Assembly: GCA_031381645.1 (NCBI GenBank)
Contig: JANMYB010000048.1
Coordinates: 1-16,670, forward strand
Direction of reading: 5' to 3'
Length of the DNA stretch: 16,670 nt
From: Methylotenera_A sp031381645
GTDB lineage: Bacteria > Pseudomonadota > Gammaproteobacteria > Burkholderiales > Methylophilaceae
Shown here: positions 8,073 to 15,266 of the stretch, piece after piece
Position numbering within the stretch: the stretch's first letter is position 1
Layout: every line of letters begins with the position of its first letter
Translations under genes and position numbers: made by a program
Notes under the pieces: generated by a model
Seen by the model: only the letters and a program-made list of their open reading frames with translations
Told to the model about the DNA's origin: nothing
Database searches by the model: none

Positions 8073-8444
8073 ATGCAAAAAGCGATGAGTTCTGAGCAAA
8101 CAGGCATGACGTTTATTGGTTTGGTATTGGTAATTGCTGCGATTGTGTGTATAGCAGTTGTGGGCATGAAAGTGGTGCCAGCTTATATTGAGTTTGCTAG
8201 TGTTAAAAAAGTGATTAGCAGGATAGGTAATGAGCCTAGTTTTAACGAAATGGGTAAAAAAGAAATACAGACGGCTTTCGAAAAGGCTGCTGATGCTGGT
8301 TATGTTACTGTAATCAATAGTAAAGATTTAGTGATTGAAAAAGGTGAGAATGGAAACGTGGTTAGGGCTGAATATCAAGTCGTGGTACCGATTGTCGCAA
8401 ATGCAAGTGTTTTGCTAGATTTTAAAGCAAGCACAGAAAAGTAA
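8073..8444 (+). CDS. DUF4845-type single-pass membrane protein
   Basis: 123-aa protein with one N-terminal hydrophobic helix (about residues 12-34, TGMTFIGLVLVIAAIVCIAVVG) and a small soluble domain, matching the DUF4845 family commonly encoded between lepB and rnc in beta- and gammaproteobacteria. The N-terminus before the helix (SSEQTGMTFIGL) resembles a pseudopilin-like leader with a short polar stretch, but I see no clear prepilin peptidase site and do not claim one. I chose ATG 8073 because GAGGG (8060-8064) lies eight bases upstream. An in-frame ATG at 8019 is inside lepB and has no such site. Function unknown. Confidence 0.85.
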   Translation: MQKAMSSEQTGMTFIGLVLVIAAIVCIAVVGMKVVPAYIEFASVKKVISRIGNEPSFNEMGKKEIQTAFEKAADAGYVTVINSKDLVIEKGENGNVVRAEYQVVVPIVANASVLLDFKASTEK

Positions 8445-8452
8445 GTAATTTC

Positions 8453-9121
8453 ATGTCAATAGATAGTCTTGCAAAAAACCTCGGCTATCAGTTCAAAACG
8501 CCTGCATTATTGACGCAGGCACTCACACATCGAAGTTTTAGCGGCAACAACAATGAACGTTTAGAGTTTTTGGGTGATAGTGTCCTAAATTTTATTATTG
8601 CGCATCAGTTGTATCAACGTTTCCCCAAGCTGCCAGAAGGCGATTTAAGTCGATTACGTGCGCAGCTGGTAAAAGAATCCACGCTCTCTGAAATTGCTTT
8701 TAGCTTAAATTTAGGTGATGCTCTGAAGCTAGGCGAGGGCGAGCTTAAAAGCGCAGGTTGGCGTCGGCCGTCTATATTGGCGGATGCTCTGGAAGCCATT
8801 GTTGGTGCGGTATATAGCGATGGAAGTTTTGCGTCTGCAGAAGCACTTGTATTGAAATTATACGCAGAGAAGCTAGACACAATTGATCCAAAAATTATCG
8901 ACAAAGATGCTAAATCGCAATTGCAAGAATATCTGCAAGGCAAAAAATTAGACTTGCCCGATTACAAGGTGGTTTCAGTCGAAGGCGAAGCGCATGCGCA
9001 AACTTTCAAAATGGAATGTGCCATTGAAAAACTCAATATTACCACCGTGGGAGAAGGCACTAGCCGTCGCGTTGCCGAACAACAAGCTGCTCAATTGGCA
9101 CTAGAGATAATAAATAAATGA
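8453..9121 (+). CDS. rnc: Ribonuclease III
   Basis: Double-strand-specific endoribonuclease that processes rRNA precursors and many mRNAs and antisense duplexes. The nuclease domain has the signature NERLEFLGDSVLN (residues 34-46) and the four acidic metal-site residues E38, D42, D111 and E114, each offset by three from the E. coli enzyme. The C-terminal double-stranded RNA-binding domain spans about 152-220 and ends in the usual GEGTSRRVAEQQAAQLAL helix. Length of 222 aa is typical. Its TGA overlaps the era ATG by four bases (ATGA), so rnc and era are translationally coupled. Confidence 0.98.
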   Translation: MSIDSLAKNLGYQFKTPALLTQALTHRSFSGNNNERLEFLGDSVLNFIIAHQLYQRFPKLPEGDLSRLRAQLVKESTLSEIAFSLNLGDALKLGEGELKSAGWRRPSILADALEAIVGAVYSDGSFASAEALVLKLYAEKLDTIDPKIIDKDAKSQLQEYLQGKKLDLPDYKVVSVEGEAHAQTFKMECAIEKLNITTVGEGTSRRVAEQQAAQLALEIINK

Positions 9122-10002
9122 CGCAAAATTTTAGATGCGGCACTGTTGCTATTATTGGCCGACCCAATGTGGGGAAGTCGACATTGCTCAACCATATTTT
9201 GGGTATGAAGTTAGCGATTACTTCGCGCAAGGCGCAGACTACTCGACATCGTTTGCTTGGTATTCATACAACTGAAGATACGCAATTTATATTTGTCGAT
9301 ACACCAGGATTTCAGCAAAAACACCTTAATGCACTCAACAAAGGTCTCAACAAAACTGTGACGCAAGTGCTGACAGAAGTCGACGTGGTGCTGTTTGTCA
9401 TCGAGCCGATGAAGTTAGGCGATGCGGACAAAAAAGTTTTAAGTTTATTGCCAGCAGATAAGCCAGTTTTTTTGGTGGTAAATAAGTCTGATTTAATGGG
9501 CGACAAAAATAACTTGTTACCACTCATTCAGGATTTTGATTTGTTACATCCGTTCGTCGGCATTATTCCGGTGAGTGCGAAAAAGAGCCTGCATTTAGAT
9601 GAGTTACTCTCAGAAACACGTAAATACTTACCGGAACAGCCCGCCATCTATGGCAAAGACGAGCTGACCGATAAAAATGAACGTTTTTTAGCGGCCGAGC
9701 TGATACGTGAAAAAATATTCAGATTATTAGGTGACGAAATTCCCTACTCGGTCACGGTGGAAATCGAAAAGTTTGAAGTAGTAAAAAATTTACGCCGTAT
9801 TTTCGCGGCAATTATTGTGGATAAAGACAGTCAAAAACCTATGCTAATTGGCAAAAATGGTGAGAAAATGAAACAAATTTCTACTGAAGCGCGTCAAGAT
9901 ATGGAAAAATTATTTGGCAGCAAAGTTTACTTGGAAACTTGGGTAAAAGTGAAGGGCGGCTGGGCTGATGACGAAAGGGTGCTAAAAAGTTTAGGCTATT
10001 GA
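9118..10002 (+). CDS. era: GTPase Era, 30S ribosome assembly
   Basis: Essential GTPase that binds the 3' end of 16S rRNA and helps mature the small subunit. G1 is GRPNVGKST (residues 14-22), G3 is DTPGF (61-65), G4 is NKSD (122-125) and SAKKS is the G5 region. The C-terminal KH RNA-binding domain (about 205-285) includes the GxxG-type loop LIGKNGEKM and ends LETWVKVKGGWADD as in other Era proteins. Length of 294 aa is normal. Overlaps rnc by four bases; rnc-era pairing is a conserved arrangement that links rRNA cleavage and assembly. Confidence 0.98.
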   Translation: MTQNFRCGTVAIIGRPNVGKSTLLNHILGMKLAITSRKAQTTRHRLLGIHTTEDTQFIFVDTPGFQQKHLNALNKGLNKTVTQVLTEVDVVLFVIEPMKLGDADKKVLSLLPADKPVFLVVNKSDLMGDKNNLLPLIQDFDLLHPFVGIIPVSAKKSLHLDELLSETRKYLPEQPAIYGKDELTDKNERFLAAELIREKIFRLLGDEIPYSVTVEIEKFEVVKNLRRIFAAIIVDKDSQKPMLIGKNGEKMKQISTEARQDMEKLFGSKVYLETWVKVKGGWADDERVLKSLGY

Positions 10003-10019
10003 TTTTATTAGGATATTAA

Positions 10020-10487
10020 ATGTCCAGCAATGTTTTAAACCTACCGATTTATGGCAAACCGATTGAGCTTTCTGATGCGGGGCTTTACTTTGCCAAAAAC
10101 AAAAAAACTGGCGGTATCAATAATGTTTTTCAGTTGGTTTACGAAGATGGTAATTGGTACTTGTACCAACTTAAAAACACTAATAAACACGGTGAAATGG
10201 GTTGGGTAATTTTGGCTGATAATGGTGATTATCCCCTTAAAAGCTTGTCCACAGAGGATATTAAGCAGCATTTTGATAAGCCTGAATACGCCGAGCCAAG
10301 AGGCGCATGGCAGCTCATGCGCAACTCGCGTTATGGATTTGGCAAGTTTACGCCGCTACATGCGGAAGACGACATTAGATACGCGATGATATTATTTTCA
10401 GCCGACGAACCTTTTAAAATGCTAATGCCTTTACTCATTCAAAAAGCCGAAGATGAGGTTTTACAAAGTTTAACTGAGTCTGACTAA
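10020..10487 (+). CDS. Hypothetical protein between era and recO
   Basis: 155-aa protein I do not recognise. It is soluble-looking, with no signal peptide or membrane helix. The N-terminal half is rich in aromatic and short beta-like segments (FQLVYEDGNWYLYQLKN, GEMGWVILADNGDYPL). The C-terminal half is mixed and acidic (AEDDIRYAMILFSADEPFKML, ending in KAEDEVLQSLTESD). There is no metal cluster, P-loop or obvious catalytic motif. A clear ribosome site (AGGA at 10010-10013, six bases before the ATG) and tight spacing (17 bases after era, two bases before recO) argue that it is a real operon member. Candidate roles in RNA or repair metabolism follow only from the neighbours and are guesses. 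Confidence 0.75.
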   Translation: MSSNVLNLPIYGKPIELSDAGLYFAKNKKTGGINNVFQLVYEDGNWYLYQLKNTNKHGEMGWVILADNGDYPLKSLSTEDIKQHFDKPEYAEPRGAWQLMRNSRYGFGKFTPLHAEDDIRYAMILFSADEPFKMLMPLLIQKAEDEVLQSLTESD

Positions 10488-10489
10488 CA

Positions 10490-11215
10490 ATGGCGTTAGC
10501 ATCGAATTCGCATCGTCAAGATAACCAAGCCGTGTACGTGCTTCACACTTATCCGTTTAAAGAGACAAGTTTGGTGGTGGAGTTGTTTAGCAAAGAACTT
10601 GGCCGTATCGCAGTCGTAGCAAAAGGTGCGCGCAGGCCGCATTCTGCAATGCGCGGCATGTTGCAATCGTTTCAACAGCTATCAGGCGCGTGGTCTGGCA
10701 AAAACGAGCTCAAAACCTTGCACAGCTTAGATTGGAGTGCAGGCCTCACCCTGATTAAGGGTGAGGCACTGATGTGTGGTTTTTACATGAATGAGCTGTT
10801 ATTAAGGCTTTTACCAAGAGAAGATCCGCATGAAAACTTGTTTGATTACTATACAAGTACGATGCAAACTTTAGCTAACAGTACAGGTTTTGCCAGTACT
10901 TTACGACGGTTTGAGCTGAAATTGTTGCAAGAAATGGGTTATGCCGTGCCGTTGCTACATGACGAAAACGAGCAGGAAATTTTAGCTGAAAAAACTTATC
11001 GTTACGAAGCAGAGTACGGTGCATGTGAATTGAGTGCTACCAAAAATGGCGTACAATTAAGTGGTAAAGCTTTGCTGGATATGGCGCGTGATGACTATAG
11101 TGACGCGCAAACGCAAACGCAGAGCAAGCAATTAATGCGCTATTTGTTGACGCATTATTTGGGTGATAAGCCGTTGCATACGCGGCAACTTTTGATTGAT
11201 TTACAAGCGATATAG
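10490..11215 (+). CDS. recO: DNA repair protein RecO
   Basis: Recombination mediator that, with RecR (and RecF), loads RecA onto SSB-coated single-stranded DNA and anneals strands. The N-terminal OB-fold occupies about residues 10-85 (AVYVLHTYPFKETSLVVELFSK, then GRIAVVAKGARRP). The helical C-terminal domain includes LRRFELKLLQEMGY near residues 138-151. The four-cysteine zinc motif found in some RecO proteins is absent, as in many proteobacterial versions. Length of 241 aa is usual. Starts two bases after the preceding stop codon without a good ribosome site, so translation is probably coupled. A strong perfect hairpin lies inside the gene at 10743-10767. Confidence 0.94.
   Translation: MALASNSHRQDNQAVYVLHTYPFKETSLVVELFSKELGRIAVVAKGARRPHSAMRGMLQSFQQLSGAWSGKNELKTLHSLDWSAGLTLIKGEALMCGFYMNELLLRLLPREDPHENLFDYYTSTMQTLANSTGFASTLRRFELKLLQEMGYAVPLLHDENEQEILAEKTYRYEAEYGACELSATKNGVQLSGKALLDMARDDYSDAQTQTQSKQLMRYLLTHYLGDKPLHTRQLLIDLQAI
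10743..10767. repeat. Perfect 10-bp inverted repeat inside recO
   Basis: GCCTCACCCT (10743-10752) and AGGGTGAGGC (10758-10767) are perfect reverse complements separated by a five-base loop (GATTA). The stem has seven G/C pairs of ten and would fold stably in RNA from either strand. There is no adjacent T run, so it is not a standard intrinsic terminator. It codes for part of AGLTLIKGEAL in RecO. Purpose unknown; it may be coincidence. Confidence 0.6.
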
Positions 11216-11226
11216 AAAATTAGAAA

Positions 11227-11958
11227 ATGATTAAATTAGGTGTCAACATCGACCACGTCGCGACCATCCGTCAAGCGCGCGGCACTAAATACCCTAGCGT
11301 GGTGCAAGCTGCGTTGCGGGCAGAGCAATCGGGTGCAGATAGTATTACGCTACATCTACGCGAAGATAGACGCCACATGCAAGATGCCGATGTGTTCGCA
11401 CTACGTGGTTTGCTGCAAACCCGCATGAATCTTGAGTGCGCGGTCACTGATGAAATGATAGAAATAGCCATTAAAGTGAAGCCGCAAGATGTGTGTTTGG
11501 TGCCAGAACGCCGTGAAGAACGCACTACAGAAGGTGGTTTGGACGTGATTGCGCATTTTGAAAAAGTACAAGCGGCCTGCAAAAAACTGGCCGCTCAGAG
11601 CATTCGAGTGTCGTTATTTATCGGGCCAGATATTGCACAAATTGATGCATCCAAAAAAGCTGGTGCGCCAGTGATCGAGCTGCATACAGGCACATTTGCC
11701 GATGCGGAAAATGAAGCAGATAAAGTGCGCGAATTGCAGCGCATTAAAGACGCCGTTGCACACGGCCTAAATCTGGGTTTGGTTGTAAATGCTGGCCATG
11801 GTTTGCATTACCATAATGTACATGAAGTCGCTGCGATTCCAGGTTTGGAAGAGCTGAATATCGGTCATGCCATTGTTGCACATGCGATTTTTGTGGGTTG
11901 GGACAATGCAGTTGCTGAGATGAAAGCGCTAATGAAAGAAGCCACGTCTGGCAGGTAG
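11227..11958 (+). CDS. pdxJ: Pyridoxine 5'-phosphate synthase PdxJ
   Basis: Condenses 1-deoxy-D-xylulose 5-phosphate with 3-amino-2-oxopropyl phosphate to form pyridoxine 5'-phosphate, the last ring-forming step of the DXP-dependent vitamin B6 pathway. TIM-barrel protein of 243 aa starting with the hallmark LGVNIDHVATIRQARGT. Active-site residues are in place: H43, R45, H50, E70 and H191 (in NAGHGLHYHN), offset by about two from E. coli H45/E72/H193. It begins 11 bases after recO and its TAG is directly followed by the acpS ATG. The pdxJ-acpS pair is a widespread linkage. Confidence 0.98.
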   Translation: MIKLGVNIDHVATIRQARGTKYPSVVQAALRAEQSGADSITLHLREDRRHMQDADVFALRGLLQTRMNLECAVTDEMIEIAIKVKPQDVCLVPERREERTTEGGLDVIAHFEKVQAACKKLAAQSIRVSLFIGPDIAQIDASKKAGAPVIELHTGTFADAENEADKVRELQRIKDAVAHGLNLGLVVNAGHGLHYHNVHEVAAIPGLEELNIGHAIVAHAIFVGWDNAVAEMKALMKEATSGR

Positions 11959-12336
11959 ATGATTTACGGAATTGGAACAGACATCGTCGAAGTCGCGCGT
12001 ATCGAGGCTTCTATCGCCCAATTTGGTGACGATTTTGCTAAACGCATCTTAGCGCAGAGCGAGCTTGCAAGTTACATAGAATCACAAATTAAACCGCGTT
12101 TTTTGGCTAAACGTTTTGCTGCCAAAGAGGCGTTTTCAAAAGCGTTGGGAACTGGCTTGCGTGCGCCAGCCACCTTCCAAAATATTGCGGTTTCACATGA
12201 TGATTTGGGTAAGCCGATGTTGCTTTTGGCACCCGAGTTGCAACGTTTTTTAAATAGCAAAAATATCACTAAAACCCACATCAGTATTAGCGATGAGAAG
12301 AATTTGGCCGCGGCTTTTGTGGTGCTGGAAGTATGA
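11959..12336 (+). CDS. acpS: Holo-[acyl-carrier-protein] synthase AcpS
   Basis: Transfers the 4'-phosphopantetheine group from coenzyme A to apo-acyl carrier protein, which activates fatty acid synthesis. The 125-aa protein has both family signatures: GTDIVEVARIE with magnesium ligand D8, and RFAAKEAFSKALGTG with E57, matching D9 and E58 of the E. coli enzyme. It directly follows the pdxJ stop codon with no gap and overlaps the next gene by four bases (ATGA). Confidence 0.97.
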   Translation: MIYGIGTDIVEVARIEASIAQFGDDFAKRILAQSELASYIESQIKPRFLAKRFAAKEAFSKALGTGLRAPATFQNIAVSHDDLGKPMLLLAPELQRFLNSKNITKTHISISDEKNLAAAFVVLEV

Positions 12337-13154
12337 GTGACATCGATTTTGAGCGTCGCTTTGGTGGCGTAAAACGACTTTATGGTGAAGCTGGGATGAC
12401 TAGACTACAAGCCTCGCATGTGTGCGTCATCGGCATTGGTGGTGTCGGCAGTTGGGTAGCCGAGGCTTTGGCGCGTAGCGCGGTTGGCAACATCACGCTA
12501 ATTGACTTGGATAATATTGCCGAAAGTAATGTGAATCGGCAAATTCATGCGTTGGAAGGCGAATTTGGCAAGGCGAAAGTCACTGCAATGGCGGCGCGTA
12601 TTCGCACGATTAACCCCGCTTGCCGTGTGCACGAAATTGAAGATTTTTTGACGCCAGAAAATGTAGGAAATATGCTCGGTTGCGGTTTTGATATTGTGTT
12701 GGACGCAGTTGATGATGTTAAAGCCAAAGTGGCGATTGCAACCTATTGCCGCACTAACAAAGTGGCGCTTATCACCACTGGTGGCGCGGGTGGTAGGCTA
12801 GATGCCACCAAAATAAAAGCGGCCGATTTAAGTGCTGTGCAAGGCGATAAATTGCTTGCAAAAGTACGTAATCTGTTGCGGCGAGATTTTAATTTTCCTA
12901 AAGCTTCTAATGCAAAAAAGTCAGCTAAGTTTGGTATTTTGGCCATATATTCTGATGAACAAACATTAAAACCAGATGTTATAAATCTCAAAAAAGATGC
13001 CGTGCAAGCCAATATCCATGCGGGTGTAGGCGATGCTCAAATTACTTCTATTTCAGGTTTAAATTGCGCGGGTTATGGTTCTAGTGTGTGCGTTACCGCG
13101 CCATTTGGTTTTGCTGCAGCTGGCTTGGCAATACAGCACTTATTGAGCAAATAA
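12333..13154 (+). CDS. tcdA: tRNA threonylcarbamoyladenosine dehydratase TcdA (CsdL), ThiF/E1-like
   Basis: E1-like adenylating enzyme that converts t6A37 of ANN-decoding tRNAs to the cyclic ct6A form, using ATP. The nucleotide-binding fold is evident from IGIGGVGSWVAEALARS (residues 33-49), the acidic strand end LIDLDNI (56-62) and the ESNVNRQ motif (64-70). The segment near residue 130, DIVLDAVDDVKAK, is typical of the TcdA branch, and the C-terminus lacks the ThiF/MoeB cysteine-zinc features. Length of 273 aa is close to E. coli TcdA (268). The alternatives ThiF or MoeB are less likely on those grounds. Last gene of the long plus-strand run; overlaps acpS by four bases. Confidence 0.87.
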   Translation: MSDIDFERRFGGVKRLYGEAGMTRLQASHVCVIGIGGVGSWVAEALARSAVGNITLIDLDNIAESNVNRQIHALEGEFGKAKVTAMAARIRTINPACRVHEIEDFLTPENVGNMLGCGFDIVLDAVDDVKAKVAIATYCRTNKVALITTGGAGGRLDATKIKAADLSAVQGDKLLAKVRNLLRRDFNFPKASNAKKSAKFGILAIYSDEQTLKPDVINLKKDAVQANIHAGVGDAQITSISGLNCAGYGSSVCVTAPFGFAAAGLAIQHLLSK

Positions 13155-13172
13155 TGCGCAAACAAACCATAT

Positions 13173-13212
13173 TTTTCACAAAACTGTCATAATTAAGTAG
13201 CAAACTTGTCAT
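13173..13212 (+). promoter_or_regulatory. Candidate PhoB-binding Pho box(es) upstream of ppk1
   Basis: The 69-base gap before ppk1 holds repeats with Pho-box geometry. TTTTCAC (13173-13179), the spacer AAAA and CTGTCAT (13184-13190) form a 7+4+7 unit against the consensus CTGTCAT-4-CTGTCAT. A further TTGTCAT (13206-13212) lies exactly two 11-bp turns downstream of the perfect CTGTCAT. Possible -10 elements are CATAAT (13188-13193) and GATAAT (13215-13220); neither sits ideally relative to both the boxes and the ATG. PhoB control of ppk1 is known in other proteobacteria. Site assignment here is by eye. Confidence 0.5.
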
Positions 13213-13223
13213 AAGATAATTCC

Positions 13224-15260
13224 ATGACAACTTCCAAACTAAAACTTTTAGATCGTGATTCAAGCATCCTCAGCTTTAATGAGCGCGTGCTGGCTCTGGC
13301 TCAGCGGCGGGATTATCCTTTATTAGAACGCCTTAAATATTTATGTATTGTGGCTTCTAATTTGGACGAATTTTTTGAAGTGCGGATGGAAGCGCAGCTG
13401 GATGCTATGCGCGATAGTGTTAAAAAAGGCTTGGTGACTGAGCAGAGTTTTAATGCAGCTTCTGCGCGAGCACATGCTTTGGTTACTCATCAATACGACA
13501 TTTTTAATGATGAGCTAATGCCCGCATTGAAGGAGGCGGGCATTGATATTGTGTCAGGTAATCAACGCAATAAAAATCAACAAAAATGGGTGACGCAATA
13601 CTTTGAGTCTAATGTAAAACCGCTGTTACTGCCAATCGCTTTAGATCGTGCGCATCCTTTCCCATTAGTGGCTAGCAAGGCTTTGCATTTTATTGTGGAG
13701 TTGGCGCCAGAACATAACAGCAGCGTGCCTGTCATTAGCATTATTCGTGTACCACGTGTGTTGCCAAGAATCGTTAAACTGCCAAGAAATGGTAACTCAC
13801 ATCAGGAATTTGTGACGCTAACCAGCATTATTGGTGCGCATTTGCCAAGTTTATTTGGCAATAAAAAAATACTCAGTTATTCGCAATTTAGGGTCACGCG
13901 CCACTCGGATTTGGCTTTAGATGAAGACGATATGGGTGATTTGCCTAGCGCATTACGTCAAGAGTTGGCGCAAAGACCTTACGGAGAAGCGGTGCGTTTA
14001 GAGGTTTCAAAAGCTTGTTCAGAGAGCTTGGCCGACTTTTTATTGGCAGAATTTAATTTGCCAGAGGCCTCGCTCTATCGCGTGCATGGCCCAGTTAATT
14101 TAGGGCGTTTGATTCAGCTTATTAGTTTGGCTGAAGGCGCAGAGTTAAGTTTTACGCCTTATAAACCCTGCTGGCCTAGGCAAATCGCGCACGGTGAATC
14201 ATTTTTTACACGCTTAAAACGTGGTGATGTGTTAATTCATCGACCTTACGAGAGTTTTGATGCTGTGATTCAGTTTTTGCGCGAAGCGGTAAATGACCCG
14301 AATGTGTTGGCGATTCACCAAACTATTTACCGTACTGGTAGCGATATGCGCATGTTTAATTTGTTGCAAGAAGCGGTAAAGCGAGGCAAAGAAGTGCTGG
14401 TGGTGGTAGAAATTAAAGCGCGTTTTGATGAGGAAACCAACATCAATTGGGCGGAATCGCTGGAAGCCATTGGTGCGCAAATTGTGTACGGCATGGTTGG
14501 CCTGAAAACGCACGCAAAAATGCTACTGGTCTTACGTAAAGAAGGGAAACGCATTAAGCGCTACGCGCATGTTTCCACGGGAAATTACAACGCCAATACG
14601 GCCAAACTTTATACCGATATTTGCATGCTTACTAGCGATTTAACTTTGACGCGCGAGATTGAATATATTTTTAGGCATCTTACCAGTCAAATAGCACTAC
14701 CAGCAATGCGTAAATTATTGGTTGCGCCATTTAATTTACAGCGTGCTATGCTACGCCAAATTTTAGCCTCTGCGCGCGTTTGTGAACGCGGAGAAAATTC
14801 TAAAATTGTTGTTAAAATGAATTCGCTCACCGATGAAGTTTTAGTAAATGCTTTGATTAGTGCCGCGCAAAAAGGTGTAGAGATAGATTTGATTGTGCGT
14901 GGGGCTTGTATCTTGCCAGTGGATGCGCTGGGTGTTGATGGACGAATTCGTGTACGTTCTATCGTGGGACGTTTTTTAGAGCATTCTCGCGTATTTTATT
15001 TTGAAGCGGGCGAAGCAAAGCGAATGTGGCTTTCCAGTGCAGATTGGATGAGCCGTAATATGATTCGCCGTATTGAAATTGCTTGGCCAATTTTAGATGC
15101 GCAAATGCAAACGCGCATTTTGCAAGAATGTATTGAACCTTATTTGAAAGATACTGAAGATGCTTGGGTGCTAACACCAGCGGCTGATTACAAGCAAGTA
15201 AGTACCAACAAAAGTAATACCCAAAGCGCGCAAAAGTTATTGATAACTCGTTACTCTTAA
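13224..15260 (+). CDS. ppk1: Polyphosphate kinase PPK1
   Basis: Makes inorganic polyphosphate reversibly from ATP through a phosphohistidine intermediate. The 678-aa protein has the four PPK1 domains: N-terminal helical (about 8-110, with LSFNERVLALA and SNLDEFFEVR), head (about 115-305), and two phospholipase-D-like C domains (about 318-480 and 490-655). The catalytic histidine H430 lies in KTHAKM and H449 in YAHVSTGNYN, the same 19-residue spacing as E. coli H435/H454. R370 (IYRTG) and R400 (KARFDEE) match the magnesium/ATP-site arginines. A short Ser/Thr/Gln-rich tail follows the last domain. The start agrees with the E. coli N-terminus, although no ribosome site precedes ATG 13224. Candidate Pho boxes lie upstream; sixA follows after six bases. 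Confidence 0.98.
   Translation: MTTSKLKLLDRDSSILSFNERVLALAQRRDYPLLERLKYLCIVASNLDEFFEVRMEAQLDAMRDSVKKGLVTEQSFNAASARAHALVTHQYDIFNDELMPALKEAGIDIVSGNQRNKNQQKWVTQYFESNVKPLLLPIALDRAHPFPLVASKALHFIVELAPEHNSSVPVISIIRVPRVLPRIVKLPRNGNSHQEFVTLTSIIGAHLPSLFGNKKILSYSQFRVTRHSDLALDEDDMGDLPSALRQELAQRPYGEAVRLEVSKACSESLADFLLAEFNLPEASLYRVHGPVNLGRLIQLISLAEGAELSFTPYKPCWPRQIAHGESFFTRLKRGDVLIHRPYESFDAVIQFLREAVNDPNVLAIHQTIYRTGSDMRMFNLLQEAVKRGKEVLVVVEIKARFDEETNINWAESLEAIGAQIVYGMVGLKTHAKMLLVLRKEGKRIKRYAHVSTGNYNANTAKLYTDICMLTSDLTLTREIEYIFRHLTSQIALPAMRKLLVAPFNLQRAMLRQILASARVCERGENSKIVVKMNSLTDEVLVNALISAAQKGVEIDLIVRGACILPVDALGVDGRIRVRSIVGRFLEHSRVFYFEAGEAKRMWLSSADWMSRNMIRRIEIAWPILDAQMQTRILQECIEPYLKDTEDAWVLTPAADYKQVSTNKSNTQSAQKLLITRYS
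13517..13544. repeat. Perfect 9-bp inverted repeat inside ppk1
   Basis: AATGCCCGC (13517-13525) and GCGGGCATT (13536-13544) are perfect reverse complements around a ten-base loop that contains AAGGAGG, a Shine-Dalgarno-like string. In mRNA this would form a hairpin displaying a purine-rich loop. It codes for ordinary PPK1 residues (around ALKEAGIDI). No start codon in a sensible frame follows at the usual spacing, and no function is assigned. Confidence 0.5.
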
Positions 15261-15266
15261 TCATGC

